41,768 nt of DNA from Candidatus Heimdallarchaeota archaeon LC_3 (GTDB taxonomy: Archaea > Asgardarchaeota > Heimdallarchaeia > Hodarchaeales > LC-3): assembly GCA_001940645.1 (NCBI GenBank), contig MDVS01000038.1, positions 42,199-83,966 on the forward strand, written 5' to 3'. The translations under genes and the position numbers were made by a program. The notes under the pieces are model-generated. The model was not told the origin of the DNA and made no database searches. It saw only the letters and a program-made list of their open reading frames with translations. This document shows positions 1 through 8,200 of this stretch, piece after piece. The first letter of the stretch is position 1. The number at the start of each line of letters is the position of its first letter.

Positions 1-7
1 TGAAATT

Positions 8-508
8 TTGATGTTATCAGAATACCGATCAATAAATTTATTAGGCGTTCAAGTGAAAAAACTTGAAAAACAGAAGAAATATTCTTTACCTTATTATTTA
101 GCCTTTCCTTTAGTTTTAAATAATAAAGCAAAATGGGTAAATCACAAGGAAACAAATTCATCATTACTCAACAAACTTGTTAATTTATTTAGGATTGAAC
201 AGAGAACTAATACTATTCAAAGGTTAAATAGCAATTCTATAGGAATATTATATATCCTAATAAAAGAATTAATATCTACTGGCAATGACAAAGAATTAGA
301 TATTAAAATTGACCAAGAAATGAGAAACTTCACATCTCAGCGAATAAAAAAAATATTGACAAAATACAAAATTACTGGTCCTAAAGAAATAAAAAAACAA
401 TTAGATCCATTAGAAGATATTTTTTTTAACGAAATTCATTTAATAATCCAAATTTATGAACAATTCCTTCATGCTGCTTTTAAAACACCAGAGAACCTAT
501 CACAATAG
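8..508 (+). CDS. GINS complex subunit, Gins23-like (5' end uncertain)
   Basis: Probable Gins23 (Psf2/Psf3-type) subunit of GINS, the factor that joins MCM and GAN/Cdc45 in the archaeal replicative helicase. The first 40 residues look like the small beta B-domain, with a motif around LPYYLAFPLVL that matches the 'elPlWlA..L' signature of Psf2/Psf3. The rest is helical, like the A-domain. B before A is the Gins23 order; Gins51 has A before B. The gene lies 53 nt upstream of mcm on the same strand, the gins23-mcm arrangement known from Sulfolobus. The reading frame stays open to the window edge, so the TTG at 8 or ATG at 11 may be internal and some residues may be missing. Sequence similarity is weak and context carries much of the call. 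Confidence 0.6.
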   Translation: MMLSEYRSINLLGVQVKKLEKQKKYSLPYYLAFPLVLNNKAKWVNHKETNSSLLNKLVNLFRIEQRTNTIQRLNSNSIGILYILIKELISTGNDKELDIKIDQEMRNFTSQRIKKILTKYKITGPKEIKKQLDPLEDIFFNEIHLIIQIYEQFLHAAFKTPENLSQ

Positions 509-546
509 TCATACTATAAAATTAAATTCAAGATTTAAGTTATATT

Positions 547-553
547 AAGGGAG
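547..553 (+). promoter_or_regulatory. Shine-Dalgarno site deciding the TTG start of mcm
   Basis: AAGGGAG lies 8 nt before the TTG at 562. The next in-frame ATG is about 43 codons later, inside the conserved N-terminal helical domain, so the TTG is the credible start. Confidence 0.6.
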
Positions 554-561
554 TCCTGTAT

Positions 562-2679
562 TTGAACGAAGAACAATTTAAGTCTTTTTTTTATGAATTT
601 CGAGATGAATCCGGTCAACCAATTTATGATTTAAAAATCGATAAACTTATTCAAAATAAGCAACGCAGCTTGGAAGTAAGTATTACAGATATGCAGAATT
701 TCGAAATATTGAATCCAGAAGTAGAGTTAACAAACCCTTTGCTGTTTCCCGATGCAATAAATGGACCTAAAAATGCCATAAAAGAAGCTGTAAAAGCATT
801 AAAAACGATAATTCGTGAAAAAGATGAAGAATATTTACGATTAATAAAACATCGAATAAATATTCGCTTTCATTTAGCACCTCCAGAGACAATACAAGAG
901 AAACTTCGAGAGATTCGATCAGCTCAAATTGGAAAACTTATTCAAACAAACGCAATTATAACAAAAGCATCAGAAGTAAAACCACTAATAGAAACAGGGA
1001 GATTTGAATGTTTAACTTGTAGAAGTCTTATTGACCGCTATTTCTCTGATGGAGAATACCAACCTCCTGTTTTTTGTGAAATACAACAAGCGGACGGAAG
1101 CAATTGTTCTGGAAGATCATTTAAATTATTGAAAGACGATTCTGATTTTGTAGACATCCAACGAATCGTTTTACAAGAACGACCAGAAGATCTACCGGCA
1201 GGCCGTATGCCAGAGAATTTTGTAGCATATTTACGCGACGATTTAGTTGATACAGTTCGTCCAGGAGATCGTGTAACAATAGTTGGAATGTTGGATACTC
1301 GTCCTGATCGAAAACTAGCTCGAGGACAATTAGCAATATTTTCAAAATTTTTAGAAACAATTCATGTAGAAAAAGAATCAGAAGAACTAGTAGAGCTAGA
1401 AATTAGCCAAGAAGATGAGGAAGCAATATTAGAATTAAGTAGAGACGTAATGGTTCTCGAAAAAATTCGTGAATCAATAGCACCAATGATATTTGGATTT
1501 ACTGAAGAAAAAGAAGCAATTTCTTATCTTCTTTTTGGGGGAACAGAAAAAAAACTGAGCGAAGGACTAAAAATAAGAGGAGAATCAAATATACTCTTAA
1601 TAGGAGACCCAGGAGTTGGTAAAAGTCAAATACTCCGTAGCGTAGCAGAGATTGTTCCAAGGAAGATCTATACATCGGGTAGAGGAGCCTCTGCTGCTGG
1701 GTTAACTGCAGCTGTAATGAGGGATCCAGATACTAACGAAATGACTCTTGAAGCTGGTGCTGTAGTTCTAGCAGATAAAGGATTTGCTTTTATAGATGAG
1801 TTTGATAAAATGAAGCGTGAAGATCGCTCTGCTTTGCATGAAGCGATGGAGCATCATACCGTTTCGATAGCTAAGGCAGGAATCATTGCTACTTTGAATG
1901 CCAGAACTTCTATCCTTGCTGCTGCTAATCCCAGAGATGGTAGATGGATTAAAGATCGAACTCCCATGAATAATATGAATCTTCCTCAAACTATTATTTC
2001 TCGTTTTGATTTAATCTTTCCTATGGTTGATGAACCAAATGCGATAGAAGATGAGAAGAAAGCTGCTCATATTTTGTCAATGCACCAGCAAGGTCGCTTT
2101 GATGAACCTCCAATTGATATTGAGTTGTTGAGAAAATATATTGAGTTTGCTCGTAAAAATATAATTCCAAAGCTTTCTCCAGAAGCAAAAGATCAATTAT
2201 TAGATTTCTATCTTGATCTTCGTAGTCGAAGCGGACTCAATGAAGAAGCTGGTGGTCGACCTTCATCTGTAAGTATTACTCCCCGTCAACTAGAAGCTTT
2301 AGTTCGATTATCTGAAGCTAGGGCAAAAATGGCATTACGAGACATTGTCACAAGAGAAGATGCTGAGAGAGTTATCAAATTATTTAAATTTTCTTATGAT
2401 AAGATTGCAATGGATGAAACTGGGGCATATGATGTTGATAGAGCGTCTGGTGGAGTGGGTGCCCAAACAAGAAATGATTTAGGAAAATTGAAAGATTTAA
2501 TTTTAAAAATGTCCCGTGAAAATGAAGACGGTGATGTTAAAGCTAGTGATTTAAAGATAAAATCAACTGCAGAGTTAGATATTGACCCCAGAAAATACGA
2601 CGAACTAATGGAGAATTTATCAAGAGAAGGGGAGATTTATGAACCACGTCCTGGTGTGATTCGTCTTTCATCATACTAA
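562..2679 (+). CDS. mcm: Minichromosome maintenance replicative helicase MCM
   Basis: Homohexameric AAA+ 3'-5' helicase that unwinds DNA ahead of the archaeal fork. The 705 residues are full length. Visible parts: N-terminal helical/OB region with a zinc site near residues 150-190 (CLTC, then a Cys before IQQADG and a Cys in NCSGR); Walker A GDPGVGKSQ near 350; Walker B FAFIDEFDK near 408-416; arginine-finger motif SRFDLIF near 485; and a C-terminal winged helix. The start is TTG with a good ribosome site. It follows the GINS subunit by 53 nt, so the two are probably co-transcribed. A hairpin with a T-run begins at the stop codon and suggests that the transcript ends here. No intein or truncation is seen. 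Confidence 0.98.
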   Translation: MNEEQFKSFFYEFRDESGQPIYDLKIDKLIQNKQRSLEVSITDMQNFEILNPEVELTNPLLFPDAINGPKNAIKEAVKALKTIIREKDEEYLRLIKHRINIRFHLAPPETIQEKLREIRSAQIGKLIQTNAIITKASEVKPLIETGRFECLTCRSLIDRYFSDGEYQPPVFCEIQQADGSNCSGRSFKLLKDDSDFVDIQRIVLQERPEDLPAGRMPENFVAYLRDDLVDTVRPGDRVTIVGMLDTRPDRKLARGQLAIFSKFLETIHVEKESEELVELEISQEDEEAILELSRDVMVLEKIRESIAPMIFGFTEEKEAISYLLFGGTEKKLSEGLKIRGESNILLIGDPGVGKSQILRSVAEIVPRKIYTSGRGASAAGLTAAVMRDPDTNEMTLEAGAVVLADKGFAFIDEFDKMKREDRSALHEAMEHHTVSIAKAGIIATLNARTSILAAANPRDGRWIKDRTPMNNMNLPQTIISRFDLIFPMVDEPNAIEDEKKAAHILSMHQQGRFDEPPIDIELLRKYIEFARKNIIPKLSPEAKDQLLDFYLDLRSRSGLNEEAGGRPSSVSITPRQLEALVRLSEARAKMALRDIVTREDAERVIKLFKFSYDKIAMDETGAYDVDRASGGVGAQTRNDLGKLKDLILKMSRENEDGDVKASDLKIKSTAELDIDPRKYDELMENLSREGEIYEPRPGVIRLSSY

Positions 2680-2703
2680 AAAAGGATAGTAATCTTCCTT
2701 TTT
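2679..2703 (+). terminator. Hairpin with T-run after mcm
   Basis: AAAAAGGA at 2679-2686 pairs with TCCTTTTT at 2696-2703 around a 9-nt loop. The 3' arm ends in five T. It overlaps the last base of the mcm stop codon and precedes a 140-nt gap before hel308. It could act as an archaeal terminator, either by hairpin or through the T-run alone. Confidence 0.5.
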
Positions 2704-2844
2704 GGTTATTGTATGTCATCTTTGTTGTATAGAAATTTTTTTCTAAGTCTAACTTCTATTTATAAAATTACGATAAACATATTTTATTAATGCTTTTAGT
2801 TAAAACATTTAATTTTTTTCTTCAAATTTTTTTCGTGGATAATT

Positions 2845-5223
2845 TTGAAAGCTTCTAAAAATAATTATTCCTTACCTAGTATTATTAAGGAAAAATATGG
2901 AAATCTTTCTTTATATCCTCCCCAATTAGAAGCTATAAATGCAGGTTTACTTTCTGACAAAAATTTTGTTATCTCTGTTCCAACCGCGACAGGCAAGACT
3001 TTATTAGCTGAGTTATCAATAATTGAGTATTTTAAAAACAATAAAGATAAAAAAATTATTTATTTATCTCCATTGCGTGCTCTGTCTTCAGAAAAATATA
3101 ATGACTTTCAGTATTTAAAGGGACATAATATTCATGTTCAGATTAGTACTGGAGATTATGATAAAACTAATATTAACTGGGATCAAACAAACCTTTTAAT
3201 AACAACAAATGAAAAGTTAGATTCATTAATTAGATCTAATTCTGAGAAATTTCAACAAGAAATTGGTTTAGTGATTGTTGATGAATGTCATCTTATTGAT
3301 GATTCTCATCGTGGTCCAACCTTAGAGGTTGTTATGACTAAATTAAGAATGTTAAATAAGGATATCAAATTTCTAGCCTTATCAGCCACAATAAAGAATG
3401 CAAATGAAATATCAGAATGGCTTAACGCGACCCTAATTGAAAGTTCGTGGCGATCAGTTCCAATAATACAGGGAGTTGCGACAAAAGCAGGTAATCTTTA
3501 CTGGGGTGAGGATGAAAAGCCAATTGATTTGGTTGTTAAACAAGATGTCCTTATTAGTCTAGTTGAAAATACTTTATCAGAAGGCGGACAAGTTCTTATT
3601 TTTACGAATAATAGAAAAAGCACAAAGAAAATAGCTGAAACTTTAACTCTGACTACCGAACGTTTCCTTACTCCTAAAGAAAAAGCTGAAATTCAAGAAT
3701 TGTTATTAGAAATTACTAAAGAGGAATTTCAAGATCCGACAACACAATCTTTACAAAAAGTATTTAGTTTTGGGGCAGCATTTCATCATGCAGGTCTTCC
3801 GAACATTCCGAGAATGGTTATAGAAAAAGCATTTAAGCTGAGATTAATTAAAGTAATAGTTGCTACTCCAACTCTATCAACGGGTGTAAATTTACCTGCT
3901 CGTAGAGTAATAATTAATTCTTACTGGCGATATTCTAGTTTAAGTGGAACATCAATTCCGATAAAGGTGATGGAATATGAACAAATGAGAGGGCGTAGCG
4001 GACGACCACAATATGATGATAAAGGGGAAACAGTAGTTCTTGCTAAGACAGATGAAGAAGTAAAATTTATACGAGAAAGATATTTTTCTTCTAAGAGTAT
4101 AGAACCTGTTACTTCAAAATTAGCATCAGAACCTGCGTTACGTATGCATATCTTGGGTGTTATATCAACAGGTATTGTATCCTCGTTTACAGGATTATTT
4201 AAATTCATAAAGTCTACCTTTTATAATTTTCAATACAAAAATGAGTTTAGTTTAGAACAAAAGGTCATGAAAATCATTGATTTTTTGACGGATTCTGGAT
4301 TTATTCGTATTATTAATGAAAACATTGAAATTACTAAAATCGGAAAAAGAACTTCATCTCTTTATATTGATCCATTATCAGCAAGTAGATTACTAGAGGG
4401 AATAATTAATGCTGTAAATAAATCTGAAAAACTTGTTTCTTTTTCATTTCTTCATTTATTTTGTACTGTTCCTGATATTAGAAGATTGAGATTAAGAAAT
4501 CAGGATTGGCAAAAAGTTGAACAAATTTTAGATGAAAATATAGATAATTTCCTTAATCCAGTTCCATCTAGAGTGGGAATCATGTATGAACGCTTTCTTA
4601 CAGAAACCTATACGGCAGAAATTCTTAGATTTTGGATCGAAGAAGAAGATTTGGGAATGATTTTAAAATTTGCAAATATAGAAATTGGCGATTTCCATAG
4701 GATAATTGAATTAGGTAATTGGATAAGTTACAGTGCTAAAGAATTAGCTAAAGAATTAAAATTCTCTTTAAAGTACATTGAATCATATAATATGTATTTT
4801 AGTAATTTGAATGAACGAGATACCGATAAATTATTTGATTCATTTACTAATGTAATCGATATACTTGAGAGCATTGAAATCAGGTTGAAATATGGTATAA
4901 AATCAGATTTAGTAAAATTAGTTCAAATTAAGCATGTTGGCAGAGTGAGAGCTAGAATATTGGAGAAAGCAGGGATAACAATAACAGAGTTACAAACAAT
5001 TTCTCCAGAAGATTTACAAAAATTACCAATGTTTGGTCCGTATATTTCTAGATTAATTCTCAGTCAATTTAATGATAGTTATGCAAAAGAATTAGAAGAA
5101 AATAAGGAATATGTCGAAGAATATGTTTTAAAAAATAGATCACCAGTAAATTCTATAAATAGTGGTAAATCAAGAAAAAATAAAATAAAAGAAAAACAAA
5201 AAAAAATAGATGAGTTTTTTTAA
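2845..5223 (+). CDS. Hel308-family superfamily 2 DNA helicase with C-terminal PIP box
   Basis: Archaeal Hel308/Hjm, relative of human HELQ/POLQ helicases: a 3'-5' helicase that remodels stalled or branched forks. Motifs in order: Q-motif PPQLEA; Walker A region VPTATGKT near residues 50-57; DECH box near 148; motif III LSATIKN; FHHAGL near 315; motif VI around GRSGRPQ near 390. A winged helix and ratchet domain follow, then a helix-hairpin-helix with HVGRVRARI near 695. The last eight residues, QKKIDEFF (785-792, nt 5197-5220), fit the PCNA-interacting consensus Qxxhxxaa after a basic Lys-rich linker. The start is TTG with no nearby in-frame ATG. PCNA binding by archaeal Hjm/Hel308 is known; its use of this motif here is inferred. 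Confidence 0.95.
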   Translation: MKASKNNYSLPSIIKEKYGNLSLYPPQLEAINAGLLSDKNFVISVPTATGKTLLAELSIIEYFKNNKDKKIIYLSPLRALSSEKYNDFQYLKGHNIHVQISTGDYDKTNINWDQTNLLITTNEKLDSLIRSNSEKFQQEIGLVIVDECHLIDDSHRGPTLEVVMTKLRMLNKDIKFLALSATIKNANEISEWLNATLIESSWRSVPIIQGVATKAGNLYWGEDEKPIDLVVKQDVLISLVENTLSEGGQVLIFTNNRKSTKKIAETLTLTTERFLTPKEKAEIQELLLEITKEEFQDPTTQSLQKVFSFGAAFHHAGLPNIPRMVIEKAFKLRLIKVIVATPTLSTGVNLPARRVIINSYWRYSSLSGTSIPIKVMEYEQMRGRSGRPQYDDKGETVVLAKTDEEVKFIRERYFSSKSIEPVTSKLASEPALRMHILGVISTGIVSSFTGLFKFIKSTFYNFQYKNEFSLEQKVMKIIDFLTDSGFIRIINENIEITKIGKRTSSLYIDPLSASRLLEGIINAVNKSEKLVSFSFLHLFCTVPDIRRLRLRNQDWQKVEQILDENIDNFLNPVPSRVGIMYERFLTETYTAEILRFWIEEEDLGMILKFANIEIGDFHRIIELGNWISYSAKELAKELKFSLKYIESYNMYFSNLNERDTDKLFDSFTNVIDILESIEIRLKYGIKSDLVKLVQIKHVGRVRARILEKAGITITELQTISPEDLQKLPMFGPYISRLILSQFNDSYAKELEENKEYVEEYVLKNRSPVNSINSGKSRKNKIKEKQKKIDEFF

Positions 5224-5257
5224 TTTTCAAGAAAATCACAGATTTGCGGTATAAGAA

Positions 5258-8200
5258 TTGAATAAATATGAAGTAACTAAATTTCTTACTCAAGTAAAAG
5301 AAATTTTTGTTCTTTCAAGAGTAAAATTGTTTTTTTTTAGAGAACTGCGTTGGTTCATTATTTCTATTATTCTCATTGCTACTCTTTTTAGCTTGAGTTT
5401 AAGTTTCTTAACAGGTCTAGGCTCACAAGAAATTTTTATTTCAGATAGTGATGACGTTTTAATAATAAGTGAAAATAAATTTTCTCCTACTCTTTCTAGA
5501 GTTCCTAGTTATTGGGTTGAAGATATTAGGAAAATTTCTGGGGTAAAAATAATAAGCGCTGAAACTGTTGACATTGTGTACGATGACTCGAATCAAAAAC
5601 CTGTTTTCTTAAGAGGTGTAACAGAATTCTATAAGGATATTGAGAAAGGATTTACTCTTGAAAGTGGAAGCTGGTTTAATACCTCATTATTAAATCAAGT
5701 AGTTGTAGGCAGACAATATGCTGATATTTATGATCTTAAAGTTGGAGATTTCATTATTTTAAATTCTAGAACACGAAATATCATTCAAAATATAATGATT
5801 ACTGGGATTTTTTCTACAAATTCTGATTCAGAAGATGGAATTATAGGATCAATTTCATTAGGAAAATTAATGAGTAACCTCCCAGAGGAATATATAAACC
5901 TTATTCGAGTAAAATTTGATTCAAATGATATAAGTAAGGATGTTTTAAATGATATAATATTTGAAAAGCACAAAATAACAATAAAAATTGATGAAATATC
6001 AAATAATACCCATGATCATCGTTTAGCGGAGGTTAGTGTTTATAGTAGAACAAAGGAGTTTATAAATTCATCATTATCATCATTTGATGGTAATGTATTT
6101 TTCTACCTTCCTTTTGGAACATATTTTTTTCAGATAGTACATCCTGAAATTATTTTTCAAAGTGATTTCACAAAAAAATTCATCACTGGACCTGAAACTA
6201 TTTCAATAGAAATAGGAAGAAAAGAATTTCAAGTTAAAGGACAATTTACCATATCAGAAATACCAATAAGTAAAGCTGAAGTGACATTGAATCATCTAGA
6301 CAGCAATGCTACTTCAACATATCTAACTGATAATAATGGAAATATTGATTTTCAAACATATGAAGGGTCTGTTAATGTCTCGATTAATTGGAAAACATAT
6401 ACTGATTCTCAAATAATAAGAATTTATAACTCACATGACCTAAATATAGACTACAAATTCCTTAGAAAAATAAACATTTCAGATTCTTTCTCTTCAATTC
6501 CCTTGGTTAATGGAAATTTAAAAATTTTTGATACTAATAATAATTTACTATTCAATGAATCAGTTACAGGAGATTTATTATATAATATTTCCTTACTCCC
6601 AGATACTATATACAAAATTGTTGTGAACGGTTTTCTAAACAATACTTATTATTTCAGAGAATTTAATTATACATTTTCAGAAACATCCATAGTTCCAGTC
6701 TTTATTGGCCCTAAAAATATAACTTTATATGTTTATGATTCAGAATTTGGCTTTTATCAGAATAAGTCTTTTCGAGTATGGATAAAGAACAATTCAACAT
6801 ATTCTCAATCAATTTTGATAACTAATAGCTCAGGGTATTCAAATTACATTTTCACAAGTGGAGACGAAGTTGTTATTGAATTACAGGATTCATATAGAAA
6901 TAAAACAATATTCGAAAGATATATAATTGAAAATCAAGAAACTATTACGATTAATTCTGGAATTCAGGATTTAAGTGGACATTTATTCTCTTATAATGAA
7001 GATAGTATTGAAACTAATTTTTCTGCTTACACTGTTATAATATTTAAATCAGAAAATAACATTTTGGAACAAATAAATCCCCATAACAATGGAACCTTCC
7101 ATTTATCAATTCCATATGGTTTTTATACTTTAAAAATTTCTTCTGAGTCAAAATCTTTTGATTTTTCTTACAACTTTCTAAATTTCACTGATAAAAATTT
7201 ATTCATTCCTGTTGATAAATTTAGTTTAGAATTGAATTTTAAAAATTCATCTGGTTTTTTAATTAATGGATTCGTAACTGTCAATAAAGAACTATTCGGT
7301 CGATGGAAAAGGGAATCTGTTGTCTCAACCTCATCATTGAACACTCAGTTATTCTTTGGAAAATATCAAATAATATTTGAAAATGAAGAGAATTATCGTG
7401 AATTAATAATAGATGTAAAAAATAATGTATCATTAGATTTAGTAATCCCTAAAAAGGAACCTATCATTAATATTGAGGGAAATATAATTAATTCAAACAT
7501 TAAGGGTGAAGAAAACTTAAATATATCAGGCAATTACATTTTCGGTTTGGTTCATTATAAATGGGATAATGAAGCTGTGTGGAGTAATACCACATTACCA
7601 GATGTAATTTTAATCCCACCGGTGGATGGTTTTCATAATTTAATTATAAATTTTACAAATGGTGAGAATTCTTATCAAAAGAAATTTTCTTATTTAATTA
7701 ATACTTTAGGAATCAATATAAGTCTTATTGATTCGATCAATGATGCTTTTGTTATATCAGGTTTTATACCTAAATTTTCTTTTACCTATCCACCATTGAT
7801 TGTTTATTATCAGTGGGATAATTTATTGAACTCTACTTCTCTTAGCTCTATTCCGAATATTGAGGGAATTCATGAGTTAAAAATTAATGTTTTGAGTACC
7901 TTTAACATTTCTAAGACCTTTTTCTTTCAATTTTATCTTGACAAAATATTTCCTTATATAAATGATACAACCTTATTAAATGAAACATTTAATGATAGTA
8001 ATAAAATCGTAAACTTCACGTTCTCTGAAAATATATCAAGAATGGTATTTAGATGGAACAATGACCCATATAATACAACAAACATATTGATAAAAACACC
8101 TACAACAGATGGATATCACAATTTAACTTTAGAAATTAGGGACACTTCAGGAAAAATAGCTGAATACAGCTATTTTATCAAAATAAATCATACTTCTCCA

